A DNA stretch of 64,000 nucleotides, taken from assembly GCA_944358375.1 (NCBI GenBank), contig CALVQT010000002.1, forward strand, positions 124,001 through 188,000, in the 5' to 3' direction. The notes beneath the pieces are model-generated. The model was given only the letters and a program-made list of their open reading frames with translations. It made no database searches and had not been told where the DNA came from. Shown piece after piece: positions 15,640 through 25,023 of the stretch. The position numbers were made by a program, and so were the translations under genes. Position 1 is the first letter of the stretch, and each line of letters opens with the position of its first letter. This DNA comes from an uncultured Bacilli bacterium. Its GTDB lineage: Bacteria > Bacillota_I > Bacilli_A > RF39 > UBA660.

Positions 15640-17913
15640 ATGGATAAAGATTTTTTTGACAATATTGTAGTTGTAAAACGAAGCGGTCAAAGAGTAGGTT
15701 TTAATGATACTAAAGTAGCACTAACTATTAAAAAAGGTTTTGATAGTGTTTATGATGAGTATGATGAGAAACAAGTAAATAAAGTTAAAGAAAAAGTTCT
15801 TGAGTATATTACTAAAGAATATAAGGGTAGAAAAACTATTGGAGTAGAAGATGTTAGTGATGCAATAGAAATTATTTTACAAAAAATGAAGTATAATGAT
15901 GTATATGAATCTTTTAAAGGATATAGAGAAAGAAGAGCTGCATCAAGAGAAGCATTTGTTGTTAAACAACAACATAAATTTGTTAAAGCTATAGAGTCTT
16001 TAGGATTAAAAACATCTATTGAGGAAAATAGTAAAAGAGAAAATGCTAATGTTGATGGAGATGGGCCAATGGGAACTATGTTACATTTTGGTTCAACTGT
16101 TTCAAGAGAATTTGCAAAAGCTTATTTAATGGATAATAAATATGGTAAAGCCCATGATGAAGGAGTAATACATATACATGACTTAGATTTTTGGGCTATG
16201 GGAACAACAACATGTACTCAAATAGATTTAAACAAATTATTTAAAGAAGGGTTTTCAACGGGGCATGGTTTTCTTAGAACTCCAAATAGTATTTCAAGTT
16301 ATACGGCTTTAGCTGCAATTGCAATTCAAGCAAATCAAAATGAGCAACATGGTGGGCAGAGTATTCCTGCATTTGATTATTACATGGCACCTGGAGTTTT
16401 AAAAACATTTAAAAAAGAATTTAAACAAGCATTGCATGATTTACTTGATTTCGAAGGATTTTTAAATCTTGTTAATTTTGAAAAAATAGAAGAAATTATA
16501 AATAAATTAAATAGTATTGAGTTTGATATGAATTTATTTGTAGATTTTACATCTAAGAGTGATAAACTAAAATCAATATTTAATGAAGCATATAAAATAG
16601 CTTATAATAAGACAGATAGAAGTACATATCAAGCTATGGAAGCATTTATTCATAATTTAAATACAATGCATTCAAGAGCAGGTGCTCAAGTTCCATTTAG
16701 TAGTGTTAATTTTGGTACTGATACATCAGTTGAAGGAAGATTGGTAATAAAAAATTATTTGCTTGCTACTGATGCTGGTCTTGGTCATCAAGAGACACCA
16801 ATATTTCCAATATCAATATTTAAAGTAAAAGAAGGAATAAATTATAATAAAGAAGATCCAAATTATGATTTATTTAGATTAGCATGTAGAGTCTCAGCTA
16901 AGAGGTTATTTCCAAATTTCTCATTCTTAGATGCCACGTTTAATAAAAAATTTTTAGTAGAAGGGGATTATAATACTGAAGTCGGTTATATGGGATGCAG
17001 AACAAGAGTTCTTGCTAATGTATGTGGCCCAGCTATTACACCTGGACGTGGAAATTTAAGTTTTACTACTATAAATTTACCAAGAATAGGTATTAAACAT
17101 GGTATCGCATTAGGAGAAAGAAAGAAAGCTGATATGGATGGTTTCTATAAAGAACTTGATGAAGTATTAGAATTAGTAAAAGGTGAATTGCTACAAAGAT
17201 TTGAATATCAATGCTCTAAGTCAAGAAATAATTTTAAATTCTTATTTGGTTCACATGTTTGGATAAATAGTGAAAAAATGGATAATACTACTAAGCTTAG
17301 AACTGTATTAAAACATGGAACATTATCAATAGGGTTTATTGGTCTTGCAGAAACATTAAAAGCGTTAATTGGAGAGCATCATGGTGAGAGTGATAAAGCT
17401 CAAAGATTAGGTATAGAAATTATTAAACATATAAGAGAAAAGTGTGATAAATATACCGAAGAATATAATTTAAACTTTACTTGCCTTGCAACTCCTGCTG
17501 AGGGATTAAGCGGAAGATTTGTAGCTATGGATAGAAGTATATATGGAAAGATTAAAGGCATTACAGATAGAGAATATTATACTAATTCATTTCATGTTCC
17601 AGTGTATTATAAAACTAGTGTAAAACATAAAATGGAAATTGAAGGAAAATATCATGAATTTACAAATGCGGGACATATTTCTTATATAGAACTTGATGGA
17701 GATACTGTTAATAATGTAGATGCATTTGAAACTGTAATTAGAATTATGCATGATTGTAATATAGGGTATGGTGCTATTAATCATCCTGTAGATAGAGATC
17801 CGGTTTGTGGATATGTTGGAGTTATTAAAGATGTTTGCCCTAGGTGCGGAAGACGAGAGGGTGAAGGTGTAGAAATGGAAAAAATCAATTCTTATGATTG
17901 TTGTAAATATTAA
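15640..17913 (+). CDS. nrdD: Anaerobic ribonucleoside-triphosphate reductase (class III)
   Basis: Reduces NTPs to dNTPs without oxygen, using a glycyl radical. Start is ATG 15640 (AAGGTGAGG upstream). The N-terminal ATP-cone (VVVKRSGQRVGFNDTKVA onward, to about residue 95) gives allosteric control. The catalytic barrel carries HIHDLDFWAMGTTTC and related motifs. Near the C-terminus VCGYVG (about residues 722-727) holds the radical glycine. CPRCG after it, with the earlier Cys, forms the zinc site. 757 residues is normal. The Arg usually found before the radical loop is Pro here (DPVCGYVG). It is followed by a 51-codon gene and nrdG in one operon. Confidence 0.96.
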   Translation: MDKDFFDNIVVVKRSGQRVGFNDTKVALTIKKGFDSVYDEYDEKQVNKVKEKVLEYITKEYKGRKTIGVEDVSDAIEIILQKMKYNDVYESFKGYRERRAASREAFVVKQQHKFVKAIESLGLKTSIEENSKRENANVDGDGPMGTMLHFGSTVSREFAKAYLMDNKYGKAHDEGVIHIHDLDFWAMGTTTCTQIDLNKLFKEGFSTGHGFLRTPNSISSYTALAAIAIQANQNEQHGGQSIPAFDYYMAPGVLKTFKKEFKQALHDLLDFEGFLNLVNFEKIEEIINKLNSIEFDMNLFVDFTSKSDKLKSIFNEAYKIAYNKTDRSTYQAMEAFIHNLNTMHSRAGAQVPFSSVNFGTDTSVEGRLVIKNYLLATDAGLGHQETPIFPISIFKVKEGINYNKEDPNYDLFRLACRVSAKRLFPNFSFLDATFNKKFLVEGDYNTEVGYMGCRTRVLANVCGPAITPGRGNLSFTTINLPRIGIKHGIALGERKKADMDGFYKELDEVLELVKGELLQRFEYQCSKSRNNFKFLFGSHVWINSEKMDNTTKLRTVLKHGTLSIGFIGLAETLKALIGEHHGESDKAQRLGIEIIKHIREKCDKYTEEYNLNFTCLATPAEGLSGRFVAMDRSIYGKIKGITDREYYTNSFHVPVYYKTSVKHKMEIEGKYHEFTNAGHISYIELDGDTVNNVDAFETVIRIMHDCNIGYGAINHPVDRDPVCGYVGVIKDVCPRCGRREGEGVEMEKINSYDCCKY

Positions 17914-17937
17914 ATATTTTTAGAAAGAGGTGATATT

Positions 17938-18093
17938 ATGGAAAAAGAAATTAAAAAAGCAAAATTAGTAGGTGAAGGAGTAGGCTTTGATAGAATAAGA
18001 AGAATTACTGGATATTTAGTTGGAACATTAGATAGATTTAACAATGCTAAGAGATCTGAAGTAGAAGATAGAGTTACACATGGAACAAAATAA
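17938..18093 (+). CDS. Small NrdD-associated protein (NrdD-tail-like)
   Basis: A 51-residue gene with a strong site (AGAAAGAGGTG) between nrdD and nrdG. The sequence FDRIRRITGYLVGTLDRFNN then AKRSEVEDRVTHG resembles the C-terminal tail of some NrdD proteins (VTGY..P.DRWN..K..E..DRV). Similar short genes are known between nrdD and nrdG in some Firmicutes such as streptococci. It overlaps nrdG by 14 bases, so translation is coupled. Its role is unknown; assistance to NrdD folding or radical formation is inference. Confidence 0.82.
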   Translation: MEKEIKKAKLVGEGVGFDRIRRITGYLVGTLDRFNNAKRSEVEDRVTHGTK

Positions 18094-18649
18094 GAAATAC
18101 ATTCGTTTAGCTGCAGACCTTCAATCAGATAGTATTGTAGATGGTCCAGGATTAAGAGCGGTTATATGGACACAAGGGTGTGCTCATAATTGTAAAGGAT
18201 GTCAAAATCCGACTACTCATGATTTTAAAGGTGGGGCTTTAGTTGATATAAATTTAGTAAAAGAATCTATTGATGAATTAGAATATCATACTGGTATCAC
18301 ATTTAGCGGTGGAGATCCAATGTATCAACCAGAAGCTTGTAATGAACTAGCGGTTTATGCTAAAAGTAAGGGGTATAATATTTGGGTATATACAGGATTT
18401 ACTTTTGAAGAATTAATTAAAATGTCATTGAAACAACCAATATATAGAGAATTTTTAGATAATATTGATGTACTAGTAGATGGTAAATTTGTCCTTGAAC
18501 AAAGAAATTTAAATTTATTATTTAGAGGATCTTCAAATCAAAGATTGATTGATGTTGCTAAATCTTTAAATAAAGGACAAGTTGTTTTAGTAAATGAATA
18601 TGAATATAATGAAGAAAAACAATTTGAAAAGGTACCTATGTATATTTGA
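18080..18649 (+). CDS. nrdG: NrdG, radical SAM activase of NrdD
   Basis: Introduces the glycyl radical into NrdD using S-adenosylmethionine and a 4Fe-4S cluster. The cluster motif CAHNCKGC uses C34, C38 and C41. Other landmarks are DGPGLRAVIWTQGC at the N-terminus and ITFSGGDPMYQ, the SAM-binding GGE-like segment. The 189-residue length fits. It is translationally coupled to the small upstream gene and ends at a strong terminator, so nrdD, the small gene and nrdG form one operon. Confidence 0.95.
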   Translation: MEQNKKYIRLAADLQSDSIVDGPGLRAVIWTQGCAHNCKGCQNPTTHDFKGGALVDINLVKESIDELEYHTGITFSGGDPMYQPEACNELAVYAKSKGYNIWVYTGFTFEELIKMSLKQPIYREFLDNIDVLVDGKFVLEQRNLNLLFRGSSNQRLIDVAKSLNKGQVVLVNEYEYNEEKQFEKVPMYI

Positions 18650-18659
18650 AAGGGACATT

Positions 18660-18693
18660 AAAGACTTAATTTAGTAAAATTAAGTCTTTTTTA
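18660..18693 (+). terminator. Terminator of nrd operon
   Basis: 13-bp perfect stem (18660-18672 with 18677-18689), loop AGTA, then T run. Confidence 0.92.
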
Positions 18694-18899
18694 TAACTAT
18701 AAAATATACATTAAAGTGAAATTAGGGATGTTAAATAATATAAAATATTAATAAATTTAAAAGATTTTTTTAATTATTTTTTTGCAAAAAGTTAGAGTAA
18801 ATTTAATTATGATAAAGCTCTACATAGTAAAATATCATAAGAAAATAGATAATAGATTTTAAGATTTATGAGAAAATTCTTTTTATTTAGTTTTTTGTA

Positions 18900-18908
18900 T
18901 GTTATAAT
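18900..18908 (+). promoter_or_regulatory. Extended -10 promoter of obg
   Basis: TGTTATAAT at 18900-18908 with only a poor T-rich -35. The remaining 200 bases back to the nrdG terminator hold no gene I can support. Confidence 0.6.
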
Positions 18909-18934
18909 TAATTCGATAAAAGGAGGGGTCTTTT

Positions 18935-20215
18935 ATGTTTATAGATGAAGTTAATCTTAAATTGATTGCAGGTAAAGGTGGAGATGGTTGCACATCTTTT
19001 TTAAGAGAAAAATATGTTCCTCTTGGAGGACCTGATGGTGGTAATGGTGGAAGAGGTGGAAATATTATATTTAAGTCTGATAAAGGACTTAGAACATTAA
19101 TAGATTTGAGATATAAAAAAATTATAAAAGCTGATAGTGGTACTATGGGAAGAGGAAAAAATCAAAATGGTGCTAAAGCAGAAGATTTAATAATTAGAGT
19201 TCCTGTTGGTACAACTATTAAAGATATAGATACTAATTTAGTTATTTGTGATTTAACTGATGATAACCAAGAATGTGTTGTTGCTAAAGGTGGAAGAGGA
19301 GGAAAAGGAAATGCTGCATTTGCAAGCAATAAAAATAAGGCTCCTTATACTAGTGAACTTGGCGAACCAGGAGAAGAAAGAAATATTTTGTGTGAATTAA
19401 AATTACTTGCTGATGTTGGTTTAGTGGGTTTTCCATCTGTTGGTAAAAGTACGTTGATAAGTGTAATTAGTGCGTCTAAACCTAAAATAGCAGATTATCA
19501 TTTTACTACATTAGTTCCAAATTTAGGCGTTGTATCTTGTGGTGAATATAGCTATGTAGTTGCAGATTTACCAGGTTTAATTGAAGGTTCTAGTAAAGGT
19601 GTAGGCCTTGGTGATAAATTTTTAAAACATGTTAGTAGATGTAAAATAATATGTCATGTATTAGATATGGCTCAAATAGAAAATAGAGATGTTATTAAAG
19701 ATTATGAAATTATTAGAAATGAAATAAAACAATATGATGAAAATTTATACAATAAATTTGAGTTAATAGTAGCTAATAAGATGGATGTTGAGGGTTCCTT
19801 AGATAATTTAAAAAGATTTAAAGAAAAATATCCTGATAAACAAATAATTGAAGTAAGTGCTACTAGTAAAATTGGAATTAAAGAACTAATATATAAACTT
19901 AAAGACATATTAATTCAAATACCTGATATAAAAATGTATCAAAAAGAAGAATTTGAGGATTATGTATTATATGAATTTAAAAATGAAAAACCATACCATA
20001 TTACTAAAGAAGGTGATACTTGGATATTAAGTGGTAATGAGCTAGAAAAATTATTTAAAATGACAAGATTTAATTCAGATGAAAGTGCTCTTAGATTTGC
20101 AAAAAAATTAAAGCGATTAGGAGTAGATGATGAACTTAAAAAATTAGGTGCTAAACAAGGTGATACTGTTAAAATATTAGATCAAGAATTTGAATATGAA
20201 GAGAGAATATATTAA
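18935..20215 (+). CDS. obg: Obg/CgtA GTPase
   Basis: Essential GTPase linked to 50S ribosome assembly and, in sporulating bacteria, to the phosphorelay. The glycine-rich Obg domain (residues 1-157) opens MFIDEVNLKLIAGKGGDGC and has the GGPDGGNGGRGGN run. The G domain shows GFPSVGKST (G1), ADLPGLIEG (G3), NKMD (G4) and SATS (G5). The C-terminal OCT domain (about residues 345-426) is present, as in Bacillus. The rplU/rpmA genes that often precede obg are absent. AAAGGAGGGG precedes the start and a terminator overlaps the stop codon. Confidence 0.97.
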   Translation: MFIDEVNLKLIAGKGGDGCTSFLREKYVPLGGPDGGNGGRGGNIIFKSDKGLRTLIDLRYKKIIKADSGTMGRGKNQNGAKAEDLIIRVPVGTTIKDIDTNLVICDLTDDNQECVVAKGGRGGKGNAAFASNKNKAPYTSELGEPGEERNILCELKLLADVGLVGFPSVGKSTLISVISASKPKIADYHFTTLVPNLGVVSCGEYSYVVADLPGLIEGSSKGVGLGDKFLKHVSRCKIICHVLDMAQIENRDVIKDYEIIRNEIKQYDENLYNKFELIVANKMDVEGSLDNLKRFKEKYPDKQIIEVSATSKIGIKELIYKLKDILIQIPDIKMYQKEEFEDYVLYEFKNEKPYHITKEGDTWILSGNELEKLFKMTRFNSDESALRFAKKLKRLGVDDELKKLGAKQGDTVKILDQEFEYEERIY

Positions 20216-20235
20216 GGTGTATGACACCTTTTTTT
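20214..20235 (+). terminator. Terminator of obg
   Basis: AAGGTGT (20214-20220), loop ATG, ACACCTT (20224-20230), T run. Confidence 0.9.
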
Positions 20236-20285
20236 ATATTATTTTAATCAAAAATATAGTAAAATAATTATATAAGGAGAATTTA

Positions 20286-22853
20286 ATGAAAAAAAGAGTA
20301 ATTTTAGTGGATGGAAATAATTTATTATTTAGAAGTTATTATGCAACTGCATATAATGGTAATTTAATGAAGAATTCTAAGGGAGTACCAACAAATGCAT
20401 TATATGGTTTTATTAATATGATAAATAAAATAATTAATGAAGAAAATCCAGAATATATAATGATTGCATTTGATAAAGGGCATAATTTCAGACAGGATAT
20501 GTATGATAATTATAAAGATGGTAGAATTGAAACACCACATGATTTAAAAGTACAATTTCCAATAGCAAAAGAATTATGTGAATTGCTTGGCATTAAATAT
20601 ATAGAAATAGATAATTATGAAGCTGATGATATTATCGGCACTTTTTCTAAAATGGCTAGTGAAGATGAGGAATATAATGCAACTATTATAAGTAGTGATA
20701 AAGATTTACTACAATTAATTAGTAAAGAGGTAGATGTTAAATTATTAAAACAAAAAGATTATATAATAATGAATGAAAAAACATTTTTAGAAACTTACGG
20801 TATTAAGCCTATTAGGATGATAGATCTAAAAGCATTAATGGGAGATGCTAGTGATAATATACCTGGTGTTAAAGGCATTGGAGAAAAAACAGCACTTAGT
20901 TTACTTCAAAAATATGATACTTTAGATGGAGTATATGAACATATTGATGAAATAAGCAATAAGACTAAAGAAAAATTATTAAATGATAAAGAAAACGCTT
21001 ATTTTTCATATAAATTAGCTACGATTTATAAAGAAATAGATTTTAATTATACATTTGATAGCATTAAATATTTAGGTCCAAATATAGATAAGTTAGTAAA
21101 AAAATATAAAGAATTAGAATTTAATTCATTTTTAAAGAATATACATACTATGAAAACTAATAAAAGTGAAGTTAGTTATGAAGAAGTAAAGGGAAAATTA
21201 GATTTAACTGGAAAATATAGTTTTTATTTAGAATTATCAAATATTAATTATAATAATGCTAAGTTTATAGGTGCTGCTATTTATGATGGTGATAAATTAT
21301 ATTATTTTGACAATGCTAGTTTATTATTAAATAAAAATTTATTAAATAATGTATTAGTAACTTTTGATAATAAAAAGAATAATGTATTTTTAAATAAGTA
21401 TCATGTTAATGTTAATAGCAGTTTTGACACTTTAATAGCATCATATTTATTAGAATATAATGTTAAAGATGATTTGTCATATTTAAGTAATTCTTTTGGA
21501 ATTCAAATACCATACTACGATAATATTATTAATATGAAAAATCCTTTAAGTGAAGATGAAATTAAAACTATTATTGTAACTAAAGCGAAATTTTTATATG
21601 ATACATATAATGAATTTAATAATAAATTAAAACAAGAAGAAATGTATGATTTATATTATAATATTGAGCATCCTTTAATTGAAGTTTTAACAGATATGGA
21701 AATAAATGGTATTAGTGTTGATAGTAATGTTATAAATGAATTAAAGTTAGATGTTAAGGGTAAAGTAGATGAATTAACTAAGAAAATATATTCTCTTGCA
21801 GGTGAAGAATTTAATATATCTAGTCCAAAACAATTAGCTGATATAATATATAATAAATTGAATATTCCAAAAACTAAAAAGAATAATATATCTACTGCTC
21901 ATGATGTTTTACTTAAGTTATCTAATTATCATCCAATAATTAATTATATTTTAGAATATAGAAATTTAAATAAATTACTTACTACATATTTAGAAACATT
22001 TAATGATTATATTTTAGATGATGGTAAAATACATACTATATATAAACAAACGGGAACTAGAACAGGTAGATTATCTTCAATTGAACCAAATTTACAAAAT
22101 ATACCTGTTAGAAGTGAAGAAGGTAAAAATATTAGAAAAGCATTTTTACCTAGTGATAAAGGTTATTTATTATCGAGTGATTATTCTCAAATAGAGCTTA
22201 GAATACTTGCCCATATAAGTAATTGTACTTCTTTAATAAATGCATTTAAGAATAATGAAGATATACATACTCATATTGCGAGTGATATATTTTCAATAGA
22301 AGATACAAAAGTAACCCCTAATATGAGAAGAACGGCTAAAGCCGTAATATTTGGTATTGTATATGGTATAAGTGGATATGGTCTTGGTGAAAATTTAAGC
22401 TTAAGTGCAAGTGAAGCAAAAAAATATATTGATAAATATCTATCTTTATATCCAGAGGTTAATTATTATATGACGAACATAGTTAATAAAACAAGAGAAC
22501 TTGGTTATGTAAGAACATTATTTAATAGAAAAAGAAGTATTGAAGAAATTAAAAATACTAACTATTTAATAAGATCACAAGGAGATAGAATGGCACTTAA
22601 TACGCCAATACAAGGGACAAGTGCAGATTTATTAAAGATGGCAATGATTAAAATATTTAAAGAATTAAAAAAAGGTAAATATAAAACAAAAATGTTATTA
22701 CAAGTTCATGATGAATTGATATTTGATGTTAGGAAAGATGAGCTTGAAAGCGTTACTAAGTTAATTAAAGACACTATGGAAAATATATATAAATTATCTG
22801 TACCACTAAAAGTTGGAATATCTTATGGAAAAAATTGGTATGAAGCAAAATAA
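20286..22853 (+). CDS. polA: DNA polymerase I
   Basis: Gap-filling polymerase for repair and Okazaki-fragment processing, 855 residues. The 5' nuclease domain (1 to about 290) has LVDGNNLLFRSYYA, SSDKDLLQL and MGDASDNIPGVKGIG. The middle domain corresponds to the 3'-5' exonuclease, but the first motif (DxE) reads YLELS and so lacks its Asp; proofreading is probably lost, as in Bacillus Pol I. The polymerase domain has motif A SSDYSQIELRIL, motif B RRTAKAVIFGIVYG and motif C LLQVHDELIFDV, all intact. The start has AAGGAG upstream. It converges on tmcAL with a shared terminator. Confidence 0.97.
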   Translation: MKKRVILVDGNNLLFRSYYATAYNGNLMKNSKGVPTNALYGFINMINKIINEENPEYIMIAFDKGHNFRQDMYDNYKDGRIETPHDLKVQFPIAKELCELLGIKYIEIDNYEADDIIGTFSKMASEDEEYNATIISSDKDLLQLISKEVDVKLLKQKDYIIMNEKTFLETYGIKPIRMIDLKALMGDASDNIPGVKGIGEKTALSLLQKYDTLDGVYEHIDEISNKTKEKLLNDKENAYFSYKLATIYKEIDFNYTFDSIKYLGPNIDKLVKKYKELEFNSFLKNIHTMKTNKSEVSYEEVKGKLDLTGKYSFYLELSNINYNNAKFIGAAIYDGDKLYYFDNASLLLNKNLLNNVLVTFDNKKNNVFLNKYHVNVNSSFDTLIASYLLEYNVKDDLSYLSNSFGIQIPYYDNIINMKNPLSEDEIKTIIVTKAKFLYDTYNEFNNKLKQEEMYDLYYNIEHPLIEVLTDMEINGISVDSNVINELKLDVKGKVDELTKKIYSLAGEEFNISSPKQLADIIYNKLNIPKTKKNNISTAHDVLLKLSNYHPIINYILEYRNLNKLLTTYLETFNDYILDDGKIHTIYKQTGTRTGRLSSIEPNLQNIPVRSEEGKNIRKAFLPSDKGYLLSSDYSQIELRILAHISNCTSLINAFKNNEDIHTHIASDIFSIEDTKVTPNMRRTAKAVIFGIVYGISGYGLGENLSLSASEAKKYIDKYLSLYPEVNYYMTNIVNKTRELGYVRTLFNRKRSIEEIKNTNYLIRSQGDRMALNTPIQGTSADLLKMAMIKIFKELKKGKYKTKMLLQVHDELIFDVRKDELESVTKLIKDTMENIYKLSVPLKVGISYGKNWYEAK

Positions 22854-22876
22854 AAGTAAGAATTTTCTTACTTTTT
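22852..22876. terminator. Bidirectional terminator polA/tmcAL
   Basis: AAAAGTAAGAA (22852-22862) pairs with TTCTTACTTTT (22865-22875). The stop codons of both convergent genes overlap the hairpin. Confidence 0.85.
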
Positions 22877-24007
22877 AATTATAGGAAAATTTTGTGTTTC
22901 TTTTCTAGAAATATCTTCATATATGATAGAATATATATCACTCACTCTTTTTTCTATTTTAAGTGTTTTATATTTAGATGTATTATATTTATTTAATATT
23001 TCTAATTTAAAATCTTTTTTAATTTTATTTAAATATTGTTGTCCTATATTAGAAAATCCTAATATTCTAATATATTCTAATTTTTTAGTTATAAGGTTTT
23101 CTTCTTTAGTAAAAGAACATAATATATGACATAACATTCTGCTTATTTTATTATAAGTGTATCTTTTTGTTTTAATATTAGTAATTAATTCTTCCAATGA
23201 GTTTGATATATAAATAGCTTTTTTTATTCTTGCTGATATTCCCTCATCAACGTCAACATATATTTCTAAATTATCTTCTGATATTATTTTATATTTTAAA
23301 TATTCAAAGTATTTAGATTCTATTTTTTTATTATTTAATATTTTATATACATTATTTGGTACTTGATTAATAAAGTCTATATTATTTAATATTCTTTTTC
23401 TTACATTAGATGAAGATACTATTTTATCATTCAATTCATTATCATGATATGAATTAGTTCTTTTAATATTAAAAAATTTAATATTATATTTGTTTTTTAT
23501 TATCTCTTTAATATAACTTAGCGCTAGTAAATCATTTGGAGTATTTATCTCATAGCCACATAAATCTTTTAATGAATTATTTAATGCAGTAGGATAGTTT
23601 ATTCCCTTATCTAAGTATTCTTTAACTTTTATATCAAACTCTTTGTTATAAATCTGAGTATTAGCACATTTTAATAATTTATCGATATTATTTTCTTCAC
23701 TTCCGAAACATAATTCATCAATTTTAAATTCGTTTAATATTTCTATCGCTTTACTTGCAAATATATCTGAACTTTGAGTAGAATATATATAAGGAAGTTC
23801 AATCACAATATCAACACCATTTTCAATAGCTATTTTGGTTTTATCAAATTTATTTATTATTGATAATTCACCTCTTTGAGTAAATGATGAAGACATACAT
23901 ACAATTATAATACTATCGTTGTATTTTTCTTTTATTTTATCTATTTGATATTTATGTCCATTGTGAAATGGATTGTATTCTGTAATTATTCCAATTATTT
24001 TTTTCAT
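22868..24007 (-). CDS. tmcAL: TmcAL (YlbM), tRNA-Met cytidine acetate ligase
   Basis: Makes N4-acetylcytidine at the wobble base of elongator tRNA-Met from acetate and ATP, via acetyl-AMP. The nucleotidyltransferase fold is clear at the N-terminus: IGIITEYNPFHNGHKYQI (HxGH-type motif), then MSSSFTQRGE and DIVIELPY. FGSEENNIDKL and SSSNVRKRI follow. 379 residues is near the family length (about 400). AGAGG precedes the ATG. rpmF lies next to it, divergently; in Bacillus ylbM, ylbN and rpmF are neighbours, so the context fits, with ylbN missing. Confidence 0.93.
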   Translation of the reverse strand: MKKIIGIITEYNPFHNGHKYQIDKIKEKYNDSIIIVCMSSSFTQRGELSIINKFDKTKIAIENGVDIVIELPYIYSTQSSDIFASKAIEILNEFKIDELCFGSEENNIDKLLKCANTQIYNKEFDIKVKEYLDKGINYPTALNNSLKDLCGYEINTPNDLLALSYIKEIIKNKYNIKFFNIKRTNSYHDNELNDKIVSSSNVRKRILNNIDFINQVPNNVYKILNNKKIESKYFEYLKYKIISEDNLEIYVDVDEGISARIKKAIYISNSLEELITNIKTKRYTYNKISRMLCHILCSFTKEENLITKKLEYIRILGFSNIGQQYLNKIKKDFKLEILNKYNTSKYKTLKIEKRVSDIYSIIYEDISRKETQNFPIIKK

Positions 24008-24176
24008 GTTAATTCCTCTTTATATAAAGTATATCAAAACATATAAAAATATTCTACTTTTTACAAAAAATACAAGAAAATATCTAATTATACTTGATAT
24101 TTTTTCTATTTTGTGAGAAAATACTTTCGCGATGTGAAATATTATGTTTAGCTTGATAAATAAAGGAGGAAAAAAA

Positions 24177-24392
24177 ATGAAATTAAATATTACTTTATTT
24201 GGTGCTTTACCTTTTAGAAGAGTAAGTAAAACTGCTAAAAGACAAAGAAGAACTCATTTAAAGAAAACTGCTCCTACTATTACAACTTGCAGTAATTGCG
24301 GTGCGGTAACATCTCCACATAGAGCTTGTACTAAATGTGGTTATTATAAAGGAAAAGAAGCTATTAAAGTTAACAAAGAAGATACAAAGTAG
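24177..24392 (+). CDS. rpmF: 50S ribosomal protein L32, with unusual N-terminus
   Basis: 71 residues from ATG 24177, with AAAGGAGG at 24162-24169. The core ALPFRRVSKTAKRQRRTHLKK and the zinc-ribbon pairs CSNC and CTKC (ending CGYYKG) identify L32. Normally L32 begins MAVP(F/K)RR. Here MKLNITLFG precedes ALPFRR, giving about nine extra residues. No alternative start codon exists nearer the core, so the extension seems real. It is a single gene with its own terminator, close to tmcAL as in Bacillus. Confidence 0.93.
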   Translation: MKLNITLFGALPFRRVSKTAKRQRRTHLKKTAPTITTCSNCGAVTSPHRACTKCGYYKGKEAIKVNKEDTK

Positions 24393-24415
24393 TCAATCTG
24401 TAGGTTGACTTTTTT
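24391..24415 (+). terminator. Terminator of rpmF
   Basis: AGTCAA (24391-24396) pairs with TTGACT (24405-24410), then a T run. It overlaps the rpmF stop codon. Confidence 0.8.
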
Positions 24416-24436
24416 GTTGTAAAATTTTATTTGTTA

Positions 24437-24466
24437 TTGCCAATTAATATATATAAATGGTAGAAT
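24437..24466 (+). promoter_or_regulatory. Promoter of second pilin-like gene
   Basis: TTGCCA (24437-24442), 18-base spacer, TAGAAT (24461-24466) with extended TG. Confidence 0.65.
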
Positions 24467-24486
24467 ATATATGGAGATGATTAAAG

Positions 24487-25023
24487 ATGAATAAAGATGG
24501 ATTTACATTGATGGAAATAATAATAGTAGTAGCAATTTTAGCAATATTGGCAGTAATAGCGACCCCTGCAGTAATTAAAATATATAATAATACAAAAATA
24601 AATATTGTTAAAGAACAAGAAAGAGATATTGAAGATGCTGCTAGAGTATTTAATGAGGATTTTTGCCATAATCCTATAAGTAATTTATATAGTAATTATT
24701 GTAAACCTGATCTTGATAAATCGGTTTTAAGAAAAAACAATGATACTTATTATATTTGTACTAATGATTTGGTGGAACTTAATTATATTGATCATTTTAA
24801 TTTTAGTGGTAATAATTGTAGTGGCTTTGTTATATTTAATGAAGATGAAAATAATTATGAAATTGATAAAACATATTTAAAGTGTGGAGATGCATATTTA
24901 ACATATGAAGATGTATGTGAAAATGATGCTAGTTTGTGTCAAAAATATAATAGTATATTAGATAGTTGCAATATTTCTAAAGCAGAAGATGCACTTAATT
25001 GCATTGAAGATAGGGATTGTTAA
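24487..25023 (+). CDS. Cysteine-rich type IV pilin-like protein
   Basis: A 178-residue prepilin-like protein. MNKDGFTLMEIIIVVAILAI is a class III signal (cleavage after Gly, Phe+1, Glu+5), and the helix runs to about residue 28. The mature domain is acidic and holds ten cysteines, most of them past residue 55, an even number that suggests several extracytoplasmic disulphides. It differs from the 3771 pilin in its C-terminal domain. GGAGATGATT precedes the start. The stop overlaps the next gene's ATG by one base, placing it first in an operon with yvlD-like and lgt. Pilin class is clear; its role is not. Confidence 0.87.
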   Translation: MNKDGFTLMEIIIVVAILAILAVIATPAVIKIYNNTKINIVKEQERDIEDAARVFNEDFCHNPISNLYSNYCKPDLDKSVLRKNNDTYYICTNDLVELNYIDHFNFSGNNCSGFVIFNEDENNYEIDKTYLKCGDAYLTYEDVCENDASLCQKYNSILDSCNISKAEDALNCIEDRDC

